Source of the DNA: Phyto melanocephala
Taxonomy: Eukaryota; Arthropoda; Insecta; Diptera; Rhinophoridae
Direction of reading: 5' to 3'
Assembly (NCBI GenBank): GCA_941918925.1
Contig: OW799234.1
Coordinates: forward strand, 67,327,043 to 67,391,042
DNA length: 64,000 nt
The notes under the pieces were generated by a model. It saw only the letters and a list, made by a program, of their open reading frames with translations. It did no database searches and was not told where the DNA came from. The position numbers were made by a program, and so were the translations under genes. Of this stretch, positions 34,085 to 45,140 are shown one piece after another; within the stretch, counting starts at the first letter, position 1; each line of letters starts with the position of its first letter.

Positions 34085-34607
34085 AATTAACAACTTTTAT
34101 TTGATTTCTTAAAAAAGACGTGTTGCTGTTGCAACACGTTGTGTTCACTTTATTGATAAAAATGTTACTAAGTACTTTTCAATATTTTCTTATTATATTA
34201 TTTTTGTCTTTTCCCAAACCGCTGAATCAACATTATTATTTTGCTGTGAAAATGTTGATTCTTTATTTCTCACAGGTTGAAGTGACGCGAAAATAGTCTG
34301 TTTTGCATTTGTTTGTTTCTAACAAAGTTTCGTCTGGGATGTGTGCTGTTTGAGTATAGGAAAGTGTCCTCCTCCTAAATTTCAAACGTCCGCGTTTGAC
34401 GCCTTCGCTTTTGTAAATATTTCATTTAGTCCTTCTACTGCTTTATCCGTTAATTGAATTGATGTTTTCCTTTTTTTTCATCCAAACAATTTTAGCAATG
34501 ACTATTACAACGATTATTATTAATATGGACAAGGAATAGTTTATTGCGTAGTTTATCTTGCCTCCTTCTTCTGGCGTTTTACTATACTTAGTGTTGTTAG
34601 CATTCAA
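34085..34607 (-). other. Errantivirus-like 3' end, possible LTR remnant
   Basis: Downstream of the env fragment on minus come a hydrophobic stretch (about 34500-34560, INYAINYSLSILIIIVVIVI-like, a membrane segment), a purine-rich GGAGGAGG run near 34370, and an AATAAA (plus TTTATT, about 34150) followed by a 9-bp-stem hairpin ACGTGTTGC-TGTT-GCAACACGT (34118-34139). Taken as the end of an errantivirus-type element with part of its LTR. No second LTR is found to prove the limits. Confidence 0.45.
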
Positions 34608-34945
34608 CTAGTGTAGCATCTGTAATGAGAGTATTTCTTCGATAATGCCAGATTTAGATGAAGGCTGGAGTATTGCAGGTAACGATTTACTTATGACTTT
34701 TTGTTCATTGTAATACTTTTCTCCTTGAATTTCTATAGTAGTGTTTGTAAAATGTATTAAAAATGTTCCATTTAATAAAGATGTTTCATTCTCGATTGTG
34801 ATATCTCCATTGAACTTGTTGAGAAATATAATGCCAGGTGTTATTTCTTTTATATTCGGGATGTGTTGATTATTTATTTCAATGCAGTTTGGAGAACGAC
34901 TTTTTAAAAGGTTTGTTGTACAAGTATCATTTCTTAGATCTACTA
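34608..34945 (-). pseudogene. Errantivirus-like envelope protein, C-terminal fragment
   Basis: An open minus-strand stretch of about 113 codons with the hallmarks of insect errantivirus (gypsy-group) Env C-terminal ectodomain: a cysteine followed by N-rich segments, LNGTF-type glycosylation sites, and a membrane segment further down in another frame. The N-terminal two thirds, including any fusion peptide and cleavage site, are absent: the frame runs directly into a family A repeat at 34946, which truncates it. Not an intact gene. Confidence 0.6.
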
Positions 34946-35523
34946 ATTCGTCTGTCCGTGTGTTGGTTGAAAACAACTTTTAGAAGCAACTATATGTTCC
35001 TCAAATCTGTATAGGGTATCAATCTCTTGGAAATATCCAGGAATGAATCGCTATTGAAATTCAGCACAATCGCCCCAAAACTTTCTGAGATATGATTAAA
35101 AAACCATGACCACCTCGTTTTTTTCACAATTACAACAACAACCTACATACATACATACTGGTTAAAGTAAACGTGGCATCGAATTCCAGCTGAGCCAAAA
35201 AAAATTTTATTTATTTTATTTAATATATTATTTATATTTTATTATTTGTTTTATATTTTTTTTTAATTTTTTTAAAAAATTTGTTTAAAACAATTTTTAA
35301 AAATTTTGTAAAATTTTTTTGATTATTTTTTGTAATTTTTTTTTATATTTTTTTTATTTTTAATATATATCTTTTTTGTATTTTTGTTTTTTTTTTGGTA
35401 TGTTTTCTACATGAATGTATGTATATGAGATGAATGGTGATACAAACAATTGTAATTGCATAACTTCACGTTGTGAAGGGTATATAAGATTCGGCACGGC
35501 CGAATATAGCACTGTTACTTGTT
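34946..35523 (-). mobile_element. Family A repeat, copy 4 (5'-truncated)
   Basis: Plus-strand text ends with TTGTGAAGGGTATATAAG, hairpin ATTCGGCACGGCCGAAT and CACTGTTACTTGTT, the cap on minus. The other side begins inside the element at GTCTGTCCGTGTGTTGGTTG, so the GGGTATAA end is missing. The middle is a long A/T-only stretch (35200-35400) beside AGCTGAGCC and GCATCGAATTCCAG. Confidence 0.75.
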
Positions 35524-35529
35524 TTTGAC

Positions 35530-35690
35530 ATTATGAAAGAAAATATTTATTTTTATAATTGCTTTACATCAGCTGATTTAAATTCAAAACAGCACTCTTA
35601 ATTATTAGGGGTTGTTCACAATAGTCTTAATTTTTCATGCTATTATTATAGGACATATGACTTTATGACACTACTGTGAATCCCCCAATT
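35530..35690 (-). repeat. Family E repeat, second copy
   Basis: Reverse complement of 17116-17290: GGGGTTGTTCACAATAGTC (35608-35626) and GACACTACTGTGAATCCCCC (35667-35686) are its inverted ends, joined to CATCAGCTGA and GAAAGAAAATATTTATTTTT. Abuts the family A cap. Confidence 0.7.
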
Positions 35691-35894
35691 ATTCCATAAC
35701 ACAAATATAATTTTTTTTTTGAGATTTAGTTTCATTGTAATAACGAAAAAAAGTTTTTTTTCTTAATGAACAATAATTTTTATCAAAATTATATTAAATT
35801 AATATTATTTAATTAATTTTTTTTTTAAAAATAAATTGAATCCCATATAAAAAAAAAGAAAATTTTCAAAAACTAACGGAGATTTTATAAACCA

Positions 35895-36185
35895 AGGAAA
35901 AAAACAAACAGATTTGTTTTCTCTCTCAAGATTAACTTTTTTCCACTATTAAAATTTCTCTTTCAAAAAAAATGTTTGTTTCCTCACGATTAAAATTTGT
36001 TTTCAAGAAAAAAGGGGAGTTATTTTATCTTCTCGATTAAAAATTATCTGCACAAGAAAAATTATTTTATCTTCATGATTAAAAATTTTATTTAGCAAGA
36101 AAAATTATTTTATCCTCATGATAAAAACATTTGGCTTTGCAAGAAAAATTTTTTTTATTCTTCATGATTAAAATTTGCATTCAGT
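35895..36185. repeat. Decayed tandem repeat, unit about 45-50 bp
   Basis: Recurring TTATCTTCATGATTAAAAAT then GCAAGAAAAATTATTTTA, about five to six diverged units. It lies directly upstream of the gypsy gag remnant and may be part of its 5' untranslated region, which is inference. Confidence 0.6.
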
Positions 36186-36346
36186 TTTTTTTACGACTTT
36201 TCACAACATTTTTTTTTGTGACTTTTTACAATTTTTTTTATCTAAATCTTTTCTAAACTACCATTAATAAAGTTCTCAAACACGATAAAGGCTACACATA
36301 TAGAATCTTTTTTCTTATCCACCTTGCAAATTGAAATTCCTTTTTT

Positions 36347-37756
36347 GTGTCGCGGGCACATATGCACAAACCCAACACTCGGCAAAGCACATCTAGAAAT
36401 CCGCCACGTACAGTAGCTAATCCCAATTTAGTAGATTTATCCGGTAGAGGTAGAGTACAGGTCGTAAGTCGTAGTCCGTCCTCGGCAAAAGGTAGGGGAA
36501 GGGGAGCAAATTTATTAACCAGAAAATACCTTTCAGGTTCAGTAAATTTGCAATCTAGCACAAGCATTAGGGCCTTGAAGTCCTCGTCTGTCTGTTCTTC
36601 ATTTCAATTTTATTTTCAATTTCATCTGACAATACAGATACTAGGAGTAAAATTCCCAAAGGTGATACTTTTGCTTATTCATTACCGAACTTAAACGCGG
36701 GAACTTTGAAAAAATCAGTCCCAATATTACCATCTGAAAATCAAACGGAAATGGCCACCCATAACACTAGTCAAGGGGGGGACCAACATACTTCCAAGAA
36801 GCTATGAGGAATACGCAAGAGGAATTCAGAAGAGAATTCACCGCTGTTAAGGAGTCCGTAGGGGCAGCCCAAAATGGAAGATCTACCTCGGGAACTCCTG
36901 GTATTAACGTACAGCCATCTGGCTCTCATTCGAATTCATTTTCTTATGCTTCTTCTGGCGTAAATTTTAAATTGAAGGACTGAAAAGTTTCATATAGTGG
37001 CGAAGGTAGCGTTTCAGGTTTTTTATTTAAGACAGACACACTTACTGGGCGATTGCAATGTCCACACGACCACCTTATGTCAAATTTTTACCTGTTTGTT
37101 ACGGGTAAGGCTGAAACATTTTACTGGGACTATGTCAAACAAAATCAAGGAGCGACTTACCCAATGTTAAGGACTGCTTTTTTGAATGAATTTGGGTCTC
37201 TCGAAAGTGACCACGAAATTCTGTTAAAGATGTCCACCAGAAAACAGCTTCCAAAGGAAAGCTATGACGATTTCCACTCTTTTATTGTTCGTTTAAACCT
37301 CAGATTGTCGGATCCCTTGCCGGACACTTTCGTGATAGAAATTATCAAGAAAAACGTACTCCACGACCTTAAAGTCATGCTTTTTATTTCAGACCCCAGG
37401 GATTTAGGGTAGCCTCGTGACCTAGCTAGAAGCCGAGAAGGTTGTATCCGAAAATAAAGCTACCACATTCAGTCAGCAAAGACAGGTACACGAAATTGCC
37501 GTTGAACCGGAACCCGAAGATTCCGACGCAGTTAAAGTTAAACAAGACTTGGGTAAAGGGTGATTATTCTAAGCTAAAATGTTGGAACTGCCTCCAGTTT
37601 GGGCATAGATACATATATTGTCCTGAAGAAACTCGTCATGTTTTCTGCTACAAATGCGGACAAAGAGGAGTAACTACTCCCAAGTGTATTGGCCCTCATG
37701 CGGGAAACAAGCGACGGAGCGAGTGGGCGACCGGGGATGCTCATTTCTCCCATTAA
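36347..37756 (+). pseudogene. gypsy gag remnant
   Basis: Pieces in several frames: a basic, RG-rich N-terminal part (36347-36560), a linker, a capsid-like block (37053-37412: FYLFVTGKAETFYWDYV, LRTAFLNEFGS, QLPKESYDDFHSF, RLNLRLSDPLPD), and two nucleocapsid knuckles at 37577-37700. The first knuckle is a normal CCHC (CWNCLQFGHRYIYC). The second, CYKCGQRGVTTPKC, has V in place of H. Stops and frameshifts at about 36700, 36810, 36983 (TGA), 37410 and 37460. Confidence 0.8.
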
Positions 37757-37939
37757 ATCCCGAGTTTCTATCCAGCATAGAGTGTAAGCCTTCACAGAGG
37801 GACTTACCTCCCAGTCTGACTAACAAACCACTGGACGTACAAACTTATTCTCTGCATGACTATAGACAGAATTTATCTTTTGGCAAGGCTACTAGTAACC
37901 CTGGAATCTCACCACAGATTCTTAAGTGCAGACAGCGTT

Positions 37940-38320
37940 ATTGTAATAGACTAAAATTCAGGGAAATCATTGAATCCAAATGTTTGCCAGATCGAAACGA
38001 TGGCAGACTCTTTGCTCTTATTAAAATTTTTGATGAGGAATTATTTTGTCTCTTGGACTCTGGTGCCAACGTATCCGTCTAAGGGAAAGGCAGCTTAGGC
38101 TTTTTAAAATGAAATAACCTTCAATTAAGGGAAATTAGGTCTAACATTTTAACCGCAAACGGTTCGAAAAATGAAGTTGCGGGGTACTGCACACTACCGG
38201 TCATTTTTAAAGGGGTAACAAGATCCATGGTATTTTACATCGTATCAAATCTGTCTCAAGTCGGTTATCTTGGGGTAGACTTTTGGATGGCATACGCTCT
38301 AGCTCCACAGATATTTTCTG
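37940..38320 (+). pseudogene. gypsy aspartyl protease remnant
   Basis: LFALIKIFDEELFCLLDSGA with the DSG active-site triplet (aspartate codon about 38055-38057), a stop just after (SV-TAA, 38080-38082), then in the continuing region GYLGVDFW (38270-38290), the usual end motif (LG-DF). Broken by that stop and by changes of frame between 38083 and 38227. Confidence 0.75.
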
Positions 38321-39525
38321 ATTTTGAATGTGCGGAGCTCGTCGGCGAATCCGAGGCATATTTCCATAATTTGAACCTAGAGGAAAAACTAGGCCTCGAG
38401 CGTGTTATTGCGAAATTTTCTTCTTACGAGAAATTAGGCCTTGGGTGCACACCCTTACTCGAACACCACATCGATACAGGGAACGCAACACCTGTCAAAC
38501 AAAAACATTACCCTCTCTCGCCCCCTAGACAAGCTGAGGTCTATGAGGAACTGGACCGATTACTGGCTCTTGGCGTGATAGAGGAGCCAAATTCCCCTTG
38601 CTGTAGCCCTATAGTAACCGTTTGTAAGCCCGGGAAAATAAGACTCTGCCCTGATTGTCGGAAAATAAACTATTTGACGAAAAAGGACTCGTATCCGTTA
38701 CCACATATTAACGGCCTACTCAGTCGTTTGAAAGACACGCATTATATCAGCGGCATCGACCTAAAGGATGCATTCTTCCAGATAAAGTTGTCAGAAGCAT
38801 CTAAGGAGAAGACAGCTTTCGCGGTACCGTGACGATCCCTGTACCAATATAGAGTCATGCCTTTTGGTGTCTGTAACGGTCCCCAGACGATGAGTCGCTT
38901 AATGGATAGGGCAATTCCCGCGTAATTAAGGGATAACATTTTTATTTACCTTGACGACCTTTTAGTGTGCAGCTAAGATTTTGATACCCACCTTAAATTA
39001 CTTTCTGAGGTTTCCCAGTGCTTAAAATCTGCCGGCTTGACCATTAATGTGGGTAAGAGTAAATTCTGCCAACGTGAGATAAAATATTTAGGTTATCGGA
39101 TTGGTGGTGGAAATTTGAAAGTTGACCCAGGCAAAGTTGAGGGCATTGTTAAATTCCCTATTCCAAAAATTCCAAGGCAGGTTAGGCGCTTCGTGGGTAT
39201 GGCAAACTGGCATAGTGCTTTTATAAGCAATTTTTCGGACCTCGCAGGCCCACTTACGGATTGTTTGCGTAAGTCAAACAAACCGTTTCGTCTATCGGCT
39301 CAAGCAACCAAATCGTTCGTCAAACTTAAATCTGCCTTGACAAACGCCCCTGTACTGGCTCAACTGGACTTCAGTAAAGAGTTCGTAATACAATGCGATG
39401 CATCACGCATCGGTGTGGGGGGAGTTTTATACCAGCTCGATGACGAGGGTAAGGAGCACCCAATCGCGTTCGTTTCGCAAAAGCTGAATAAGGCACAGCG
39501 AAACTGTACGGTAACGGAACTATAA
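38321..39525 (+). pseudogene. gypsy reverse transcriptase remnant
   Basis: One frame with recognisable RT order: HHIDTGNATPVKQKHYPLSP, VIEEPNSPCCSPIV, RLCPDCRKINYLTKKDSYPL, SGIDLKDAFFQIKLSE, YQYRVMPFGVCNGPQTM and the catalytic IYLDDLLVC (about 38940-38970), then the RNase H start FVIQCDASRIGVGGVLYQ. In-frame stops at 38830-38832 (TGA), 38923-38925 and 38974-38976 (TAA) and 39523-39525 (TAA) kill it; no frameshift is needed until about 39545. YLDD aspartates are intact. Confidence 0.9.
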
Positions 39526-39770
39526 TGTCTAGCGGCCGTTATTTGTGCAAACGTTTTAGACAGTACGTCGAAGGTCTCCCATTCAAAATTGTCACAGACC
39601 ACTCAAGCCTCTGCTGGCTCATGAGCCAGAAAGATTTGTCAGGCAGACTAGCCCGATGGAGCTTAAAACTCCTACATTTTGATTTTACCATGGAACATAG
39701 GAATGGGTCCTTGAACGTTGTACCCGATACCATCTCAAGATTTGACGTAGATGCGCTTGAACCCGAAGTT
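39525..39770 (+). pseudogene. gypsy RNase H C-terminal part
   Basis: FRQYVEGLPFKIVTDHSSLC, WLMSQKDLSGRLARWSLK, LLHFDFTMEHRNGSLNVVPD and ISRF, the usual RNase H end with the TDH catalytic aspartate and the H-G-NVVPD-SR tail. A frame change at about 39545 separates it from the RT frame. Confidence 0.85.
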
Positions 39771-39819
39771 GATATGTTGTCCCCCGAATTTGATAGTCCC
39801 GAATGCAATGACTTAAGAA

Positions 39820-40975
39820 ATAAAATTAGTGAGAACGGTAATGAACTTCCAGATTTGTGTTTGTCTGAAAACTATGTTTACAAACGGGTTAGATTCCGAA
39901 ATGGTGTTACCAACGAGGGCGATTTTTGGAGACTTTGGTTACCGAAATCGCTAGTCACAGATACAATCAAGTCTGCTCACGAAGAAGGATGTCATGGTGG
40001 TTTTATTAAAACGTGGTTTAGAATTAGGCAGAAGTATTTCTGGCCGCAAATGGCTCGTGACGTGAGACCATATATCAGACAATGCGATATCTGCAAGACG
40101 ATAAAGCCTACAAACCAAATCCTTCGCCCACCTATGGGAAAACAAATTTTGACAACCCGTCCTTTTCAAAGATTTTACTGCGATTTTTTAGGCCCGTATC
40201 CTTGTACCAAAGCCAAAAACTGCCAACTGTTTATCGTGATAGACCACCTAACCAAACTTCTGTTTCTAAAGCCCATTAAATCAGCAACACCCGTAAACGT
40301 AATAGAGTTCCTCCGAAATGAAATTTTCTGCACTTTTGGTTCATTCACAGCGATAACGCTAAACAATTCACCTCTAAGGAGATAGAGGAATTTTTTCCGT
40401 ATACGGCATTACTCATGTGACCACAGGGTTCTATTCACCACAGGCAAATGCCTTTGAAAGGGCAAATAGGGAAGTAATCTCTAAAATTCGTTATTTTCTT
40501 AAGGATGAGTCTGATCGGAAAATACCTGACATTTTACAGACATTACGTAGCGATTTTCATTCCGCTATAGGGTGTTCCCCATACTACGCGGTTTTCGGTC
40601 AGAACATGATCACGAATGGATCAAGCTACTCCCTACTGGATCGCTTGAATATGCTCTCCGACGACACACCTATCGCGAGAAGCGATCGACTACAGCACAT
40701 TCGCAACAAGATAAGCGGGAACCTAAACGTGGCCCATGAAAAAGCATGCAAAACCTATAACACAAGATCCAAGCCAGTAAATTTTGTTGAGGGCCAAGAA
40801 GTTTTTAGTAAAAACCACTCGCAGAGTGACTTGCGAAAGGGCATTAACGCTAAATTTAACCCGAAGTCCGTTAAGTGTAGGATAAGGAAGAAGATTGGAA
40901 ATACTATCTATAAGCTGGAGGATCTTTAGGGAAATTACATAGGGAAGTATCATGCTTCTGATATTCGCCCATAAC
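39820..40975 (+). pseudogene. gypsy integrase remnant
   Basis: Zinc-binding HHCC domain: AHEEGCHGGFIKTWFRIRQK then CDICK (39980-40100). Core: first D in YCDFLGPYP (about 40178), second D in HSDNAKQF (about 40352), E in NAFERANREV (about 40455). C-terminal part FVEGQEVFSKN, KFNPKSVKCRIRKKIGNTIY and, past a TAG at 40927-40929, YIGKYHASDI. Two one-base shifts (near 40345 and in the T run at 40391-40396) break the core; motif residues themselves are all present. Confidence 0.9.
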
Positions 40976-41169
40976 TTCATCAGGTATAGACTCTAACTTA
41001 GAGACATGGAACTTGTATTCTTTTATTCCCGGCTTCGTGGGTCGTACCACACGATGTATACAAAAAAAATGTTTTTTGTATTTTTCTCCCACCAGCATAA
41101 TTCTTCTACTTTTTCCACAAAAAAATCCTTTCCTGTTCGTTAAGCGATTGGAAATCTTAAAACGAAGCA

Positions 41170-42139
41170 CGCCTACTTTTACGTCCACCTCCCATATAAC
41201 GTTTTATCCCAAATTCATATAATTTCTTTATGGACAAAGTTTTTGGAAGAATAAAGGACTATAAATAAATACCTCAGTTTTATTTATTAGCAGAAACTAC
41301 ATTGACACGCCTACTTCAACGCCCACTTTCACTGCAAGACTAAATTTACAAGAACATTTGACAAGCATATCGAAGTTATACAAAGAAAGTAATACATATT
41401 TTAGTCTAAAGAGATTATTCCATAGCGATTATTGTTAATAACAAACAAATACATTTTGTGCTATAATTTGGGTTATTTCCCGGGAACTTGCGTTATTTGA
41501 TCTTCCCAACTTCTCGAGTTTACTTTTCGGGATCCCGGAAAATGAAAAAGGTGGCTACGATTCGAAAACTGATGTTTATATTGTAACACTTATTTTTCAA
41601 AAAAAATTTTAAATTTAATTTTAATTTAAAAATATTTTTACAAATAATTTATTAAAGTAATGTGTTAAAAAATTAAAAAAAAAAATTAGCATCGATATAA
41701 AGTGAACGAGTGTTTTCTGTAACAGGGAAATTTGTTAATAAAATCACAAATAGACTTCGAGCATATTAAAAGATTTTTTTCTAAGTCGTTAAAAATGTTA
41801 ACGTTATATTTGTTTCTATTATACATTTTATTTACATGTTTTTGAAATAGAATTCTAATGATTTTATTTTTGATCTCATAGCTGAAGTACCTGTATTGTG
41901 GTTTTTTGTGCCATATTTGATCTCGTATCTATAGAATAATATTTTTAATAAAAAATATTTTTACTCAATTTATATTTTCAATTCAGGTTTCTTTATTGAT
42001 TTTTATAGTTTTGAAGTGTTTCTTTAACATTATAAACTATTTTATGCTTTTTAATAAAAAGTTTTTTTTTTTATTTAAAAATCTCGCATTCCCGGGAAAC
42101 AAAAATTGCGGAGAAAACCCCTATCTATTAAAGTACGGA
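41170..42139 (-). mobile_element. Family B repeat with the same nested hAT-like insert
   Basis: Reverse of 10510-11680: CACGCCTACTTC, CCTCCCATATAACGTTTTAT, AACAAACAAATACATTTTGT, then the insert (41468-42125: GGGTTATTTCCCGGGAACTT ... CGCATTCCCGGGAAACAAAA) and TTAAAGTACGGAAAA at the cap side, which is cut off at about 42139. It interrupts or abuts the gypsy 3' end. Confidence 0.75.
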
Positions 42140-44230
42140 AAAAAGTAATATAATGTTAATACATGTTTTATATTCTGCAAGTCAATGCTTTTCTTCTGAT
42201 ACCCTTATCATTATTCTTTGTTGTGGAGAAGCAGAAAAAAAATACCGAAGCATTTGTACTTTTGTGCTTATATCTCCGTTAGTTTCAAACATATTTCTTA
42301 TATTTTCTCAGCAACAATTTTACATCGTGAGTTTTGGTTCCACCACCCTTTATATAATTATTCAATATTAAATATGGCTTCGGAAATAAAAAAGCAAAAT
42401 GTCGTAAAACATTAAATTTTGAAAACTGAATCATTAAATCTATGTGCATGATGGTGGAGGGTATTTTCATATATGTATGGCCGTATAATATTTCATCAAA
42501 AATTATCACACAAATTAGGAATAGTATGAAGCAGCCTTATAAAAGCAAAATATTTGAAAAAAATTCATACTAATCGACCACTTTACAGCCAAACCTAAAA
42601 AAGAGTGACAAGCGTTTTTTTTTTTTTGACGATTAAAAATTTTCATGTTCATACAATTTGTATGAAACAAACCGAAATACCGCGACGGCAACGCTTTGAA
42701 ATTGGAAAATCCATTTTTGACATGGCTTTAGTAATGGAAGTTGCCTGCAGTAGAACTGCTGTTGTTTTTTCCTTTGTAATTGTTAAAAAGTAATGCCATT
42801 TTAGTCATTTTCAGATAAATTGCTGCTCATTACACAACGTTGGCACACGTTACCGCTAAGCGCAATATTACGCAACGCCTGCCGTTCTTGTTTAGGTTGG
42901 TCTATTAGGATGATATTTATTTATGTTATTTTTGTAAGTTTTACGGGGTTTTATTTAATTCAGAAGATCAAAAATAATCCTTTAAGAGACAAAACTAATT
43001 ATTTTCTCTATTTTAAACATTTAACTGGACCAAAGAGCTATAATTTTATTATATTTTTCTTACTTCTTTTAATTAAGTTCTATCTTTATTATTGCACAAA
43101 AAATGTAAAAACTTTCACTTATTACAACCCTTAAAATAAGATAAAATAAACAATGAGAACGAGTATCTATCTGTGATAACTTTTCTAATTATCCAAACAG
43201 ACAAGGTTTTTATTTTTATGTTTTACCATTGTCATTTGGTTAAATAAATATTAGTAAAACTCTGGCTTATGTTGTGCAAAATCTTCTATAGCCAATGATT
43301 TTTTATGTTTATTTCATTTGTTTGTTTGTTTGTTGTGTGTAGTGTGTTTATTTGTTAGTGATGTTATTGTACCAACTACCAAAAAACTAATTTGCAAATA
43401 AATAACTAAAGTTTGTGAGTCTTTTGTTATTTGTTGAATTTATTAACAGCACAAGTCAACAAGTTAAAAAAACATATAAAAATATTTGTTTAGTTTTCTT
43501 TGGCACAAATAAAGTTTTTTTTTTTATATTGTTGGTATGTATTTAGCAAGAAACTACAAATGGCATTTATTGAAAATTTTTATGATGTAAATTTTGCAAT
43601 GTCATTATCATTAGTACATACATTCTATGTATTTGTTCGTATGTATCTGTTAACTTTATATGCAAACTTGTGAAAGTATTTATGTATGTATGTGTTTATA
43701 AGTACTTTTACAGTTATGGTTCGTTTAGGAATAAACAAACTCCTGTTTGCTGCTGTTGCTATAGTTTTCCATTTGCCTTCTTGATTTCAGAAAACTTTCT
43801 ATTACTTGTCTTTTTTGTTGTCTTTGTTGCACTTGTATTGACTTTAATGTAAATTTAATGAGCATTTAACTTAATACTTCAATATCACCTTCATTATCAC
43901 CATCATTATTCCGTTACACATTGTTGGTAATTACGTACTTACTACTAAAATACATATACAAACCGATGTAAGTACATGCTCACAGATAATGTAAGTTAAA
44001 TTGATTTATTGTATTGCTTTAATGGTATACTTACGTAGTTAAAAGTAAAATCATCACAGACATTGAAACGTAAAATGAATTATAATTGTGCTAAAAGGGT
44101 CCTTTAAATATTTTTAAAACTGTGTCTTTACCTTTGATTTATTTTTCTTCAATAAATTTTGTTATATTTATTGCAGAAAATTATCACATTTGAAATATAC
44201 ACTCAAAAGTAAACGCAAATGTTAGAATAT
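42140..44230. other. Non-coding stretch, no element recognised
   Basis: About 2.1 kb. A short plus ORF at 42661-42793 is open but without recognisable family or splice context. TGTTTGTTTGTTTG-type repeat near 43316-43336. Otherwise unique-looking AT-rich DNA. Confidence 0.45.
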
Positions 44231-44970
44231 AACAAGTAAGAGTGCTGTATTCGGCCGTGCCGAATCTTAAATACCCTTCACATCGTGTAGTCATGCAATA
44301 ACAATAGTTTGTATCACCATTCATCTCATATTAAATACGTACATACATATATAAAAACATCCATTATAAAATTAAAAATTAACGTATGTTAAATGTTAAA
44401 AAAAAAATAATAAAAAATAATTAAAATATAAATAATAAATATAAAACAAAAAAAAAAAAAAATAAAATAAAAAAAAGAAAATAAAAAAAAATAATAAAAA
44501 TATAAATAATATTATAAATAAAAAAAAATATAAAAAAAAATTTAAAAAAAAAAAAATTTGTGGCTCAGCTGGGATTCGATCCCACGTTTACTTTAACCAT
44601 TATACACGTTTGTATGTATGTATGTTGTTGTTGTAATGTTGTTTTTGTAAAAAAAAAAAATCGAGGTGGTCGTGGGTTTTTGCTCATATCTAAGTTGTTT
44701 ATAAACTGATGCTTCTGATTTTCAATAGCGATCTACTCCCGAATATTTCTGATATTTTAATACTTCGCCCGGATCCAAGCTTCAAAAACTTGATTTCAAC
44801 ATACACACGGACAGACGGTCAGACGGACAGAACTCAATCGACTCCCCTATTCATAAGCTTTCAGAAAATATATACTTTATGGGGTCGGGAATGAAAATTG
44901 TAGAAATTTCACACGGAATGACAAACCTATATACATATAACCTTTTTCACTGTCGTGTGTAGGGTATAAT
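44231..44970 (+). mobile_element. Family A repeat, copy 5 (complete)
   Basis: AACAAGTAAGAGTGCTGTAT, perfect hairpin ATTCGGCCGTGCCGAAT, ATACCCTTCACATCGTGTAG, an A-rich middle (44395-44555), TGGCTCAGCTGGGATTCGAT then CCCACG (44561-44586), CGAGGTGGTCGTGGG, GACAGACGGTCAGACGGACA, ATCGACTCCCCTATTC, TATACTTTATGGGGTCGG, and GTGTGTAGGGTATAA. Best preserved copy together with 52.2 kb; use as reference for order of blocks. Confidence 0.85.
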
Positions 44971-45140
44971 TAATTCCAGTGGCATTAACCGTGACGTTTA
45001 ATTTTACATATTGTTATGTTTTTTGCCATTTACAGATTTTTAAAAACTGATTCAATTCTCGAATAATTTATGAAAATTCATTAATATTGCTTTTTTTAAA
45101 AAATAGTTCTTGGTGATTTTTTGTATGAATATAATTACAG

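Larger units (their letters stand above)
36340..41160 (+). mobile_element. Degenerate Ty3/gypsy retrotransposon, LTRs not found
   Basis: Order gag, protease, reverse transcriptase, RNase H, integrase on plus, as in Ty3/gypsy. The RNase H end (WLMSQKDLSGRLARWSLK) suggests an Osvaldo/Ulysses-like lineage, which is inference. The GC content is clearly higher than the surroundings. At least eight stops or frameshifts. The 3' side runs into a family B element near 41165 and the 5' side has no recognisable LTR or primer-binding site, so the copy is truncated or its LTRs are too worn to see. Confidence 0.9.

Noticed and set aside
33264..34148. Very long ORFs on both strands (Met-Ser-Ile-Ser repeats and Ile-Leu repeats)
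   Set aside because: Pure result of a stop-free tandem repeat whose unit is a multiple of three; no complex sequence.
42661..42793. Short ORF (start MKQTEIPRRQRFEIG) as a gene
   Set aside because: Open and protein-like but only 43 codons, no splice or promoter context, no recognised family.
44398..44560. A/T-only tracts as possible replication origin or matrix attachment region
   Set aside because: They occur at the same place in each family A copy (35.2, 44.4, 48.4 and 52.4 kb) and so belong to the repeat.
44561..44590. tRNA gene
   Set aside because: Only a T-arm-like piece; no acceptor, D-arm or anticodon arm around it.
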